Part shown: piece by piece, positions 1-8,155 of the stretch
Numbering within the stretch: the first letter of the stretch is position 1
Layout: every line of letters starts with the position of its first letter
NCBI GenBank assembly: GCA_964397305.1
Contig: CAYNIP010000019.1
Coordinates: forward strand, 9,435 to 73,434
Direction: 5' to 3'
Length of the DNA: 64,000 nucleotides
Source: JAAUTY01 sp964397305
Lineage (GTDB): Bacteria; Cyanobacteriota; Cyanobacteriia; Cyanobacteriales; Spirulinaceae
Notes under the pieces: generated by a model
Databases searched by the model: none
Seen by the model: the letters and a program-made list of their open reading frames with translations, nothing else
What the model was told of the DNA's origin: nothing
Translations under genes and position numbers: made by a program

Positions 1-1136
1 GGCTTAATCCGAGTGGCGTGGATGCTGTAGTCGGCAGGAGCCCCGCTGGGATCAAGCACGACACTAAAGCTCAGGGCTGGGCAGAGCTGCCCCTGAATCA
101 AGCTCATGGGGCCGGTAGCAAGGCTCTGGGGAAACATCGAAATCGTCCCCGTGGGCAAGTAGAGGCTCGTGCTCCGCCGTCGTGCCTCGAGGTCCAGGGC
201 GTCCCCGAGGGTGATCAGGCGCGTCGGGTCGGCGATATGAATCCAGAGGCGAACTGTACCATCGTCACCGTATTCGACGCTGAGGCCGTCGTCGATCTCC
301 TCGGTGCTCTCATCATCAATGGTATAGACCTTCAGATGGGTGAGATCGAGCCGCTCGGGGTCAGGATCGGGGGGGGGCGCGGTCAGGTAATGATGGGCCA
401 AATCGAGTACCTTCTGCGGATAGGAGCGCGGATAGCCGCTACGGCGCAGGGCCAAGTTTTCGTGCTCGGTCCACCAACCTAGAGCCACGAGTAACTCGAG
501 GGCCGCTTCCGGAGTCTGGGGCCGGTCGAGGCTAGCGAGGAACTCCTGAGCCTGGCGGTGGGATCGCTCGGAGTCAAGGACGAACTTTTCTAGCTCCTCA
601 AAGCGCAGGCGATCGCTCTCTTCCCAAGGGGGGGACTCCCCCGCGAGAGCCGCCTGCAAGCGGTCGCTGAAGGCCTCGCGATCGCGCTGCTTCTGAGCCT
701 CGACCTCCAGTTGATGCTTGATCTCGGCTACCTGAGTCGCAGGACGCGGCTCGTAGATCTCGGCTTTGCGCTTAAAGTAAATTCTATCCTCGGTCAGCAA
801 GATGTGGGCGGCATAGCACATCGGTGGCTGCTGTTCGGAAAATAGGAGCTGGGCCAACTCCGGCGGCGTGATTCCGGCTGCTTCTTCCACCAACAGTTCC
901 CAGGCCACCTCCAGGCTGCTGGGATCACAGTAGTGCTCCGCTTGCTCGCGGAAGGCCGTAATCTCACCTGATGCGTAGGAGCCCGCAATCATGTACTCAA
1001 TGCGTTGGGGTCGCAGGCTGTGGGTTTGGCCGCGCTCATCAACAGCGAGCCATGTTTTTTTACCTTCGGGGCGATCAATGACGGCTAGTCGGCGCTCGCC
1101 CTGCACTCGGAATTCGACTAGCGTTCCCTTCTCCAC
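1..1136 (-). CDS. RNase II/R family exoribonuclease (3' end cut by window edge)
   Basis: Probable 3'-to-5' exoribonuclease of the RNB family, acting on single-stranded RNA in the cytoplasm. The minus-strand reading frame stays open from the GTG at 1136 to position 1, about 378 codons without a stop. It begins MEKGTLVEF, typical of cyanobacterial VacB/RNase II-like proteins. The RNB catalytic signature is clear near residues 280-310: VYTIDDESTEEIDDGLSV followed by LWIHIADPTRLI, with the Asp cluster that binds Mg2+. RNB-family proteins are usually longer than 600 residues, so the C-terminal half lies outside the window. The start codon is chosen from family similarity; no strong ribosome binding site is seen. 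Whether it is RNase II or RNase R cannot be decided from this part. Confidence 0.88.
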   Translation of the reverse strand, partial: MEKGTLVEFRVQGERRLAVIDRPEGKKTWLAVDERGQTHSLRPQRIEYMIAGSYASGEITAFREQAEHYCDPSSLEVAWELLVEEAAGITPPELAQLLFSEQQPPMCYAAHILLTEDRIYFKRKAEIYEPRPATQVAEIKHQLEVEAQKQRDREAFSDRLQAALAGESPPWEESDRLRFEELEKFVLDSERSHRQAQEFLASLDRPQTPEAALELLVALGWWTEHENLALRRSGYPRSYPQKVLDLAHHYLTAPPPDPDPERLDLTHLKVYTIDDESTEEIDDGLSVEYGDDGTVRLWIHIADPTRLITLGDALDLEARRRSTSLYLPTGTISMFPQSLATGPMSLIQGQLCPALSFSVVLDPSGAPADYSIHATRIK

Positions 1137-1959
1137 TGACCTCGTCTCGCTCCCATCGCCTCGCTTTCCAGTGTAACGCCAATTGCGACTCCCTCAAAGG
1201 GGCTCCCCGCGCCCAGTCTGGCTCTCCCCGGCGGCCCGCGAGCGACGGGGAGCCCCCTGTAGTAGGATAATGCTCAGGCTGTCCCCGAAGACCAAAACGG
1301 ATCGTGAGACAAGAACCCTAACCCGAAATCCAGGTTCTAGAAGTTCGATTCAAGCCCTCACCCCAAACCCCAGAGTATGAGGAGCTTTGAAGATCCTCCC
1401 CAGGGGAGCAGGAACTGGGGAATGAGGGCTGCCTAACGCACATCTGGCCGGAGGATTTCCTAGCAGGCGGTAGAGCCGCAAAGCGCGGTTTTTGGGGAGC
1501 GCCCCCGTTAGCCCCCTCCAACTTGAATTCCCAACCCAGCCTTGGGCGACGGCTCTCCGGCCCCCAAAACCGAGAGCAGCCGGTAGCTGGTACAGCGGTT
1601 TTTAGCCTAGCCCTCACCCCAAACCCCTCTCCCAGAGGGCGAGGGGTTTTACTAGTAAGAAAAATGCTGTAAGCTGAGTCAAAGTAAGTCACAGCTAAAC
1701 CACCCGACACATTTGATACCCACTGATACCCACCGCTCTAATCAGTTTCTACCGCGAATTCTATTTACCAGAACCCTGATTGTCAACGTGATGGTTTTGA
1801 CCGATCTCAGGTTTTGTCACCTTGGTTCCTAGACTTTTATAAGCCTAGGCTATCGCCGTATTAACCCAAAAAAGAGGATAAAGCTGCTAAACTCAAGCGC
1901 TGAAATGTAACGAAATGTTGCTATACTCGAGGGGCTGCTGTCGTAAGGATTCTAGGGCC
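1137..1959. other. Non-coding spacer with dispersed repeats
   Basis: Spacer between the divergent RNase and desaturase genes. It contains two copies of the common cyanobacterial 'CCCTCACCCCAAACCCC' dispersed repeat (about 1354-1377 and 1610-1628). The second sits in a hairpin with a 9-bp stem (1621-1629 pairing with 1641-1649) followed by TTTT. The stretch 1490-1570 resembles, in inverse orientation, 27500-27590. Reading frames here look random, and no tRNA or riboswitch was recognised. Confidence 0.5.
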
Positions 1960-2895
1960 TTGAGCGAAACAAAACAATCTTATTCCCCCTTGACCCTGAC
2001 ATCCTATCTAGCTGGTCCAGCACTCATTATTCTGAGCCATCTTGGCTCCGGTCTAGTGATCTTGACTGGCCTATCTTGGGGCTCCAGCCTCTGGATCTTG
2101 CTGCTGTACAGTGTCCGCATGTTGGCCACAACTGGCATCTACCACCGATTGCTCACCCACCGGAGTTACCAAGCTCCGCGCTGGATTTTGTGGGGGGGCT
2201 GTACCCTCGCCGCCGCCGCTGGCCAAATGGGCCCCAGTTGGTGGAAGGCTCATCATTTGGCTCACCATCAATACGCCGATCAGCCCCTTGATCCCCACTC
2301 TCCCGCGAGGCCCTGGCCAAAACGCTCCGGCTTTGCTTGGTCTCAGGGCCTCTGGCTGCTATCCCCTTGCTTTTTTCCGGCCCAGCTCCCGGCTGATGTT
2401 GAGGCTGATCCCGTGTTGCGAACCCTGGATCGCCTGCATTTTGTCCCCCTGCTGACCCTGGGAGTCCTTTCCTGGTATCTAGGGGGCCTGGAATATGTCG
2501 GAGCCTTCTGCTTGAGCACGACCTTGCTGTTTCATGGGGTGCAGACGGTCAATTCCCTGAGCCATCTGTACGGAGCACAACCCTTTGTCACCTCGGATCA
2601 CAGTCGCAATAATTGGCTGGTAGCTGGGTTGACCTTGGGGGAAGGGTGGCACAATTGCCATCATGCCTTTCCCGCCTCCAGCCGCCATGGCATCACCATC
2701 CGCGCTGGGCAGGTCGTTTATCTGCCTGATCCCACGTTTCGCTTTATTCAGCTCCTGGCCGCCCTCTCCCTCGCCTCCAAGGTGCGCGTCCCGGCCCCTC
2801 AAGCCTTGCTCGCCCGGGCCCAGCCCGCCCTGAAGGTGTCTCAGCCCCCGATCGCCGCTAATGGTGGGACTATCGCCTCCGATTCGTCATACTAG
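1960..2895 (+). CDS. Acyl-CoA/acyl-lipid desaturase, DesC-like
   Basis: Membrane di-iron fatty-acid desaturase, probably delta-9 type, introducing a double bond into acyl chains of membrane lipids. All three histidine boxes are visible: HRLLTH (about residues 62-67), HHLAHHQ (about 98-104) and WHNCHH (about 230-236). Hydrophobic segments lie on both sides, as in the family. Length is about 311 aa, within the normal range. An ATG at 1915 is in frame, but it has no ribosome binding site. The TTG at 1960 follows AAGGA at 1945-1949 at good spacing, so I prefer it; this is a judgement call. The glycine- and serine-rich stretch between the first TM segments is ordinary. It is followed 79 bp later by ahcY on the same strand. 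Lipid position specificity cannot be told. Confidence 0.85.
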   Translation: MSETKQSYSPLTLTSYLAGPALIILSHLGSGLVILTGLSWGSSLWILLLYSVRMLATTGIYHRLLTHRSYQAPRWILWGGCTLAAAAGQMGPSWWKAHHLAHHQYADQPLDPHSPARPWPKRSGFAWSQGLWLLSPCFFPAQLPADVEADPVLRTLDRLHFVPLLTLGVLSWYLGGLEYVGAFCLSTTLLFHGVQTVNSLSHLYGAQPFVTSDHSRNNWLVAGLTLGEGWHNCHHAFPASSRHGITIRAGQVVYLPDPTFRFIQLLAALSLASKVRVPAPQALLARAQPALKVSQPPIAANGGTIASDSSY

Positions 2896-2974
2896 TAGAT
2901 CGGCTGAGCGATCGCCCCCTAGCCGTTTTCGCAACGGTTGTTGATACTGAAGAATACTGCAACGGAAATTCCTT

Positions 2975-4252
2975 ATGACTACGACGGTTTCCCTTCCTAA
3001 GCACGATGTCCGCGACCTTAAGCTCGCCCAGCAGGGGCAGCAACGCATTGAATGGGCTGGCCGCGAGATGCCCGTGCTGCGATCGATCCAGGACCGCTTC
3101 GCCCAGGAGAAGCCCTTGGCGGGCATCCGCATCTCCGCCTGCTGCCACGTCACCACGGAGACGGCGCACTTGGCGATCGCCCTCAAAAACGGCGGCGCTG
3201 ATGCCCTGCTGATCGCCAGCAACCCCCTCTCAACCCAGGACGACGTAGCCGCCAGCCTCGTTGCTGACTACGGCATCCCCGTGTTTGCCATGAAGGGCGA
3301 AGACAACGCCACCTACCACCGCCACGTGGAAACTGCCCTCGATCACCGCCCCAACATCATCATTGACGACGGCAGCGACGTAGTGGCCACTTTGATCCAG
3401 GAGCGCAAAGCGCAACTGAGTGACATCATCGGCACGACGGAAGAAACCACCACGGGTATCGTTCGCCTACGGGCCATGTTCAAGGACGGCGTGCTCAGCT
3501 TCCCGGCCATGAACGTCAACGATGCGGACACCAAGCACTTCTTCGACAACCGCTACGGCACGGGTCAATCCACCCTCGACGGCATCATCCGCGCCACCAA
3601 TGTCTTGCTGGCGGGTAAAACCATCGTCGTCGCTGGCTATGGCTGGTGCGGCAAAGGGGCGGCCCTGCGGGCCCGCGGCCTCGGCGGCAACGTCGTAGTC
3701 ACGGAAATTGACCCCACCCGGGCCATCGAAGCAGTCATGGACGGCTTCCGCGTGATGCCCATGGCCGATGCAGCGGCTGTTGGTGATCTGTTCATCACGG
3801 TTACAGGCAACAAGCACGTCATCCGTGCCGAGCACTTCGCCGTGATGAAAGACGGAGCGATGGTCTGCAATTCCGGCCACTTCGATATTGAAATCGACCT
3901 CAAGAGCCTCGCCGCCGAAGCGACGGAGATCAAAGCAGTCCGCAACTTCACTCAGGAATACAAGCTCAAAAGCGGCAAGTCGGTTGTCGTGCTCGGGGAG
4001 GGCCGCCTGATCAACTTAGCGGCCGCCGAAGGCCACCCCAGCGCGGTGATGGACATGAGCTTCGCCAACCAGGCCTTGGCCTGCGAGTATCTGGTGAAAC
4101 ACCAGGGCAAGCTGGAGCCCGGCCTGCACTCGATCCCCGAGGCGGTGGATAAGGAAATCGCCCGCCTGAAGCTCCAGGCCATGGGGATCGCCATCGACAC
4201 GCTGACCCCAGAGCAGGAAATCTACATGAGCTCCTGGACCATGGGAACTTAA
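2975..4252 (+). CDS. ahcY: Adenosylhomocysteinase (S-adenosylhomocysteine hydrolase)
   Basis: Cytosolic NAD-dependent enzyme that splits S-adenosylhomocysteine into adenosine and homocysteine, relieving product inhibition of methyltransferases. The 425-aa protein shows the family hallmarks: CCHVTTETA near residue 52, the VNDADTKHFFDNRYGTG active-site stretch near 178, the Rossmann NAD site VAGYGWCGKGAALRARG near 216, and the C-terminal end typical of bacterial enzymes. The catalytic Lys and Asp of the DNRYG region are kept. The ATG at 2975 matches the usual bacterial N-terminus. The gene lies downstream of the desaturase with a 79-bp gap. No SAH-riboswitch-like fold was recognised in that gap. 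A G/C-rich repeat-like spacer follows before raf1. Confidence 0.96.
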   Translation: MTTTVSLPKHDVRDLKLAQQGQQRIEWAGREMPVLRSIQDRFAQEKPLAGIRISACCHVTTETAHLAIALKNGGADALLIASNPLSTQDDVAASLVADYGIPVFAMKGEDNATYHRHVETALDHRPNIIIDDGSDVVATLIQERKAQLSDIIGTTEETTTGIVRLRAMFKDGVLSFPAMNVNDADTKHFFDNRYGTGQSTLDGIIRATNVLLAGKTIVVAGYGWCGKGAALRARGLGGNVVVTEIDPTRAIEAVMDGFRVMPMADAAAVGDLFITVTGNKHVIRAEHFAVMKDGAMVCNSGHFDIEIDLKSLAAEATEIKAVRNFTQEYKLKSGKSVVVLGEGRLINLAAAEGHPSAVMDMSFANQALACEYLVKHQGKLEPGLHSIPEAVDKEIARLKLQAMGIAIDTLTPEQEIYMSSWTMGT

Positions 4253-4460
4253 GGCTCCCTGAAGCCTCGTCGGGGCCCCTCCTCTCAGCCCCTCTCCTGG
4301 GGGAGAGCGACCGGCAACGCGGTTGCCCGTGAGGACCAGGGGCTCCGAACCCGACCTTCTTTTTAGGCAGACCTCGCGTCTGACCCCGACTTCTCCCTAG
4401 AGAGAAGCCGGGGATCAGGGCCTCCAGCTTGCACCCGATCCCTCGATTGACACGGAAACG

Positions 4461-5528
4461 ATGACGGCAACCCCTTCACCCCTCTCCGAGGCCGAAGCCC
4501 AAGCCCTGCTCCTGCAACTGCGCCGCAAGGAAGGTAACTGGGTTGATTGGGGCCACGCCTGCCAGCGCTTGCAGCAGGCGGGCTACGAGGCTAGCGCGAT
4601 TTTTGAGGAAACAGGGATCGAGGGCAGCCAGCAGAATTTAGTGATCGTGGCCGCCCAGGTCTACGACAGTCTCGAGCGGGCGGGCGCGACAGCGGCCTTG
4701 CTCGCCTATTACCAAGGGCCCCGCAGTGATGTGCTCTATGAGTTGCGGCTGCTCAACCAAGCCCAGCGCTTGGCCGTGGGAGTTTTGGCTTGGCAGCAGT
4801 CCCTGGATGCGGACGGTGGCCGCGAGGTCGTGAAGGCGGTGCAGGAGGTGGCCCGGCGCACCAGTCTGCCGGAGGGGTTCACCACCCACCCAGGGGATGC
4901 CGTGGCCTTCCAGTGCTGGCAGCGGGCACGAGCCCAGAAAGATTTGCAGGTGCGATCGCGGGCGATCGCCCGCGGCCTCAAATTTTCCCACTCCCCCGGC
5001 GCCCGAGCGCAGATCGAGCGCCTCCTGAGTGATTTCACCGTCGTCGCCGCCAAGCGCGCCCCCCTCTTGCCGCGCTATCGGCTGGAAGCGGAGGAGGAAT
5101 TACCCTGTATCGTGCCCTTCGCCGGAACTCTGCCCCTCACCCCAGCTTCCATTCAGGCCATCCCCTCCCTGAGCTACGCAGAGCCCTTCCGGATTAGCCG
5201 CTTTGAGCAGCCGGGAGCCTTTGTCCCTCTACCCGGCTGGCAGGCCCTACTCAAAGCTGGGGACCCAGTCGCCTGCCAGGGCCAGGAACAGGACCTGCCG
5301 GGAGTCGAAGCCGCCACCCAGGAACCGGTGCTGATCGTGGTCGATCGCCAGGCTCAGACCTGGGATGATCACAGCTACTTCCTCATCGCAACCGAGGACA
5401 CGGTAGCCATCCGCTGGTTCCCGGAGCCGCCCAGCGAGCCACTCCTCGGCCAAGTGATTGTCGTTCTGCGCCCGAAAAAGATTTTGGATGAAGGGAATCT
5501 TCTGCAACCCTGGCAGATGGATGACTAG
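4461..5528 (+). CDS. raf1: RuBisCO accumulation factor 1 (Raf1)
   Basis: Assembly chaperone that stabilises RbcL dimers during formation of the L8S8 RuBisCO holoenzyme, known from cyanobacteria and chloroplasts. The 355-aa protein has the two-part Raf1 architecture. The first part is an N-terminal all-helical region (about 1-200) containing EETGIEGSQQNLVIVAAQVY and GPRSDVLYELRLLNQ, which I recognise as Raf1 signatures. The second is a C-terminal beta-rich half (about 215-350). The length equals the family norm. It stands alone on the plus strand, away from rbc genes in this window, which is usual. The ATG at 4461 has only a weak upstream purine stretch. No odd features. Confidence 0.93.
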   Translation: MTATPSPLSEAEAQALLLQLRRKEGNWVDWGHACQRLQQAGYEASAIFEETGIEGSQQNLVIVAAQVYDSLERAGATAALLAYYQGPRSDVLYELRLLNQAQRLAVGVLAWQQSLDADGGREVVKAVQEVARRTSLPEGFTTHPGDAVAFQCWQRARAQKDLQVRSRAIARGLKFSHSPGARAQIERLLSDFTVVAAKRAPLLPRYRLEAEEELPCIVPFAGTLPLTPASIQAIPSLSYAEPFRISRFEQPGAFVPLPGWQALLKAGDPVACQGQEQDLPGVEAATQEPVLIVVDRQAQTWDDHSYFLIATEDTVAIRWFPEPPSEPLLGQVIVVLRPKKILDEGNLLQPWQMDD

Positions 5529-5548
5529 GGCCTCTCGCCAGTTCAAGC

Positions 5549-5640
5549 CAGAATCCAGTCAGAGAACCCATGACAGCCTTAGCCGGTCTTGTCAGCCCTG
5601 TCGCTCAGAAGCCAGTGCTGGCAAGGGTTTCGTGGGTAAT
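5549..5640 (+). repeat. 92-bp dispersed repeat, copy 1
   Basis: Aligned by hand without gaps to the reverse complement of 53383-53474, 67 of 92 bases agree. The ends are best conserved: CAGAATCCAGTCAGAGA at the left and GGGTTTCGTG-GTAAT at the right. Both copies lie just beyond the stop codon of a gene. No transposase is nearby. Confidence 0.65.
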
Positions 5641-5982
5641 TAACGACAGATCCGAGGGCGCTAATGGGGTCGCGGCTTGGCTTCAGGCCCCTCGGAAGTC
5701 TGACCGCTGGGCTCAGGGCTCTTGCTGAGTAAAGTTGCCCTAAGGAGGTCGGGCTAGCATTGCAACACCAGAAAAATTGGGCTGCTCAACCCAAAACCCT
5801 TGCTGACACTGGGATTAAGCCGTGGCCGGTTCGTCATCTAGTCCAGCATCAAGCCGGGTCTACTGATCTACTCACGCCTTGAGAGTTTCCCAAGCCCAAA
5901 GTTCGTGAGGTTGAGGGGCTAAGGCTCTAGGGTTGCAACGGTTGTCTGGCGGGCGGAAATCACCGTGAGTTCTGGAGAACTC

Positions 5983-6018
5983 AAAACCCAGCCGCCTTCA
6001 GTAAGGGAGACGGCTGGG
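5983..6018 (-). terminator. Rho-independent terminator of the NRP-repeat gene
   Basis: Read on the minus strand, CCCAGCCG (6018-6011) pairs perfectly with CGGCTGGG (5994-5987) across a 16-nt loop, followed by TTTT (5986-5983). It lies about 50 bp past the stop of the minus-strand gene ending at 6071. Confidence 0.65.
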
Positions 6019-6070
6019 CCATAGACCCGTATGGTGTAATCGATTACGACACTCTGGCCGCGGGCGCGGT

Positions 6071-6430
6071 TTAATCCAAGTAACCGATCAGTTCCCCGAT
6101 GTCATCGATCTCATTCGCGGCAACGGGCCGGTTGCCCATCACGGAGTAAGTTTCGCTAATCACCAGATGGCTCTTCACAATGGGGCGATTGCCGGAAACC
6201 ACCATGCTGCTGGAAATTTCCAAACCGCTGGACACCACCGGACGCAGTCCCATTGTGTTGTAGGTTTCAACCACTTTCAGGTGGCTCCGCTCAATGGGGC
6301 GGTTTTGAGGCAGGGGCGCGGGTTGGTATACGTCCAAGCTCACTGCTTCTCTAGTTCCTGAGTCGCTGGCAACCAGGCTGCCGGCGTTGTCATGGTCTGT
6401 GCCGTTGTGCGCGACTGCTTCGGTGCTCAC
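6071..6430 (-). CDS. Conserved cyanobacterial NRP-repeat protein of unknown function
   Basis: A 119-aa soluble protein I recognise as a recurrent cyanobacterial family without an assigned function. The C-terminal two thirds is built from an internal repeat: NRPIERSHLKVVETYNTMG, then a diverged unit ending VVSGNRPIV, then SHLVISETYSVMGNRPVA. It finishes with the conserved acidic tail NEIDDIGELIGYLD. The N-terminal 30 residues are low-complexity and acidic or polar. GTG at 6430 is chosen because AGGGAG lies 8 nt upstream; a TTG at 6454 is in frame but lacks such a site. No signal peptide or TM segment. It is monocistronic, with its own terminator. No function is proposed. Confidence 0.8.
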   Translation of the reverse strand: MSTEAVAHNGTDHDNAGSLVASDSGTREAVSLDVYQPAPLPQNRPIERSHLKVVETYNTMGLRPVVSSGLEISSSMVVSGNRPIVKSHLVISETYSVMGNRPVAANEIDDIGELIGYLD

Positions 6431-6983
6431 GAGTTTTTCTCCCTTGCGGTGCAAACAATAGTTATCAAGTCAATCCGCCGCCGCGATCGCCCATTCACTG
6501 GCGCAGCAATGGTCCTAAACGCAGAGCCTGCTTACAGCGGCGCGAAAGCTACTCAATTGAATTTTAGATTGTTTTAACGTCTTTACGTCACCTCTAATAT
6601 AAAACTACAGCTAACCGTTACAGAAATCGATAAAAATACATAATTCTGAATACAAGCAGCGGTTTTCACTCACCGTCCGACCCGACGGCTGCCGACCAAC
6701 CTTGACGGGTGCATCTCACTTTGGAGACGCCCCTTTGCCCTACTGGGGAGAAGGAGCCGGGGGATGTAGACGCGCAGCGGCTTCTCGCAGAGGGGGCCCG
6801 GTAACGCTGTTCGCGCTAGCGTCGCGGAGCGATAGAGGGCGACCCTCTGCTCCATGAACAATCGCTCAAAATTCAGGAGAGCCGCGCTTTTTTTCGTCCA
6901 CCCTGCCCGCGAGAGGCCGACGCGGCCCCCGTCGAGACTGGCTTACAATAGTTGGCCGCATCATTCGCTCGAATTTGAAGAGT
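6431..6983. other. Spacer between divergent genes with promoter region and mosaic repeat
   Basis: The left part (6560-6660) is AT-rich and probably holds the promoter of the minus-strand NRP-repeat gene. The right part (6707-6902) is a mosaic dispersed repeat described separately. No coding region is supported. Confidence 0.45.
6707..6902 (+). repeat. Mosaic dispersed repeat, copy A
   Basis: The left segment (6707-6797) starts GGGTGCATCTCACTTTGGAG and matches 51957-52048 and, inverted, 47475-47563. The right segment (6797-6902), from CCGGTAACGCTGTTCGCG to CGCGCTTTTTTTCGTCCA, matches 53146-53250 nearly base for base. The two segments occur separately elsewhere in the window, so this copy is a mosaic of two repeat types. 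Confidence 0.7.
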
Positions 6984-8120
6984 ATGCTGCTTGCCCTGGT
7001 TGGTTGCCTGCTGCTTGTCATTGGCTCTCTCGTCTTCTATGCCGCCTGCGCCGTGCTGACCTGGCGCTTCTTTGCCCACTCTCCAGAAGGTAGTGCCCCG
7101 GACTATAGGCCCCCGGTCTCGGTGATGGTTCCTGTCTGTGGCCTCGAGGCGGGGGCCTGGGAAAACTGGACCTCGCTTTGCACGCAGGACTATCCCGAGT
7201 ATGAAGTGCTCTTTGGGGTCAAGGAGGCTGACGATCCGGCCGTGCCCCTGTTGCAGCAGCTAGTTGCCAGGTTTCCAGATCGGAGCCGTCTCTTGGTGGG
7301 GCTGCCCGCCCGGGGCATTAACCACAAAGACAGCAATCTCAGCTACTTGCTAGAAGCGGCCCAGCACGAAACGATCCTCTTTGCCGATAGCGATATCCGA
7401 GTGCGCTCGGACTACCTCCGCATTGCGATCGCCCCCCTGGCTGATCCCCACGTCGGTCTTGTTACCTGCGCCTTCACTGGCCGCCAGCCCCAGTCCCTGG
7501 GCGCGGCCCTCGCCTCCTTCGGCCGCTGCACGGACTTCATTCCCAGTGCTCTGATCGCCCGGGCCCTGGATGGTGGCCTGCGGTTCGCGGTCGGTGTCAC
7601 CCTCGCCACCCGCCGCTCCACCCTGGCGGCGGCCGGCGGCCTGCACCTGAGCCGCATTGGCTCGGATTACAACCTCGGCAAGCGCATCGCCCAGGCTGGC
7701 TACCGGGTGGAGCTGTCGCGCTATGTGCTCGATTGGGACACGGGTTCGGAGGGTCTCGGCGCGGTCTACCAGCGGGAACTCCGCTGGGCGCGGACGATTC
7801 GCTACAATCGCGGGCCGATCTACTACACGCTGATCATTTGCTATGGCTCCCTAGCGAGTTTGGTGCTGCTGCCCCTTGCCAGTTTTGCGCCCTGGGCGAT
7901 CGCCCTGGCCCTCGCGACCTGGGCCCTCCGCTACCTCCAAGCCCTGATCGCGATTCACTACCTGCAAAGTCCCCAACTGCGACCCTGGCTCTGGGCCTTG
8001 CCGCTGCGGGAGCTGCTGAGCGTGGTGGTCTGGGGGGCTGGAGCCTATGGACAACGGGTTTACTGGCGGGGCCGCTGGCTGCGGGTGGAGGGAGATGGAT
8101 TGATTCGGTCGTGGGAGTAG
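6984..8120 (+). CDS. GT21-like glycosyltransferase (ceramide glucosyltransferase/HpnI family)
   Basis: Membrane-bound inverting glycosyltransferase that would move a sugar from a nucleotide-sugar onto a lipid acceptor. The 378-aa protein starts with a TM segment (about 1-25), then shows the GT21 pattern: VSVMVPVCGLE, QDYPEYEVLFGVKE, the metal-binding DSD (ILFADSD near residue 136), GSDYNLGKRIAQAGY, and the (Q/R)xxRW motif RELRWARTIR near 265. C-terminal TM segments cover about 280-360. ATG 6984 is chosen; TTG 6975 three codons upstream is possible. The relatives I recognise are ceramide glucosyltransferases and hopanoid-linked HpnI. Cyanobacteria make glucolipids and hopanoids, so the acceptor is open. 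It is convergent with ggt, 35 bp apart. Confidence 0.8.
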   Translation: MLLALVGCLLLVIGSLVFYAACAVLTWRFFAHSPEGSAPDYRPPVSVMVPVCGLEAGAWENWTSLCTQDYPEYEVLFGVKEADDPAVPLLQQLVARFPDRSRLLVGLPARGINHKDSNLSYLLEAAQHETILFADSDIRVRSDYLRIAIAPLADPHVGLVTCAFTGRQPQSLGAALASFGRCTDFIPSALIARALDGGLRFAVGVTLATRRSTLAAAGGLHLSRIGSDYNLGKRIAQAGYRVELSRYVLDWDTGSEGLGAVYQRELRWARTIRYNRGPIYYTLIICYGSLASLVLLPLASFAPWAIALALATWALRYLQALIAIHYLQSPQLRPWLWALPLRELLSVVVWGAGAYGQRVYWRGRWLRVEGDGLIRSWE

Positions 8121-8155
8121 GGGGCTAGCTTGGGTTGCGGTGCGGCTGGTGCGGC

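Larger units (their letters stand above)
5529..6070. other. Non-coding spacer holding a 92-bp dispersed repeat and a terminator
   Basis: Convergent spacer between raf1 and the small minus-strand gene. Its first part (5549-5640) is a diverged copy of a dispersed repeat whose other copy lies at 53383-53474 on the opposite strand. A terminator for the minus-strand gene lies at 5983-6018. The remainder (about 5645-5980) shows no coding signal on either strand that I can support. Confidence 0.5.

Noticed and set aside
1318..1350. tRNA T-arm-like text (AGTTCGATTC)
   Set aside because: The flanking bases do not pair into a T-stem, and no anticodon or acceptor arms can be formed.
1318..1710. A 130-codon minus-strand open frame in the first spacer
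   Set aside because: It runs through dispersed repeats and has no recognisable protein features.
2896..2974. Possible SAH riboswitch before ahcY
   Set aside because: Only 79 bp, and I cannot build the conserved SAH-riboswitch core. A covariance-model search would settle it.
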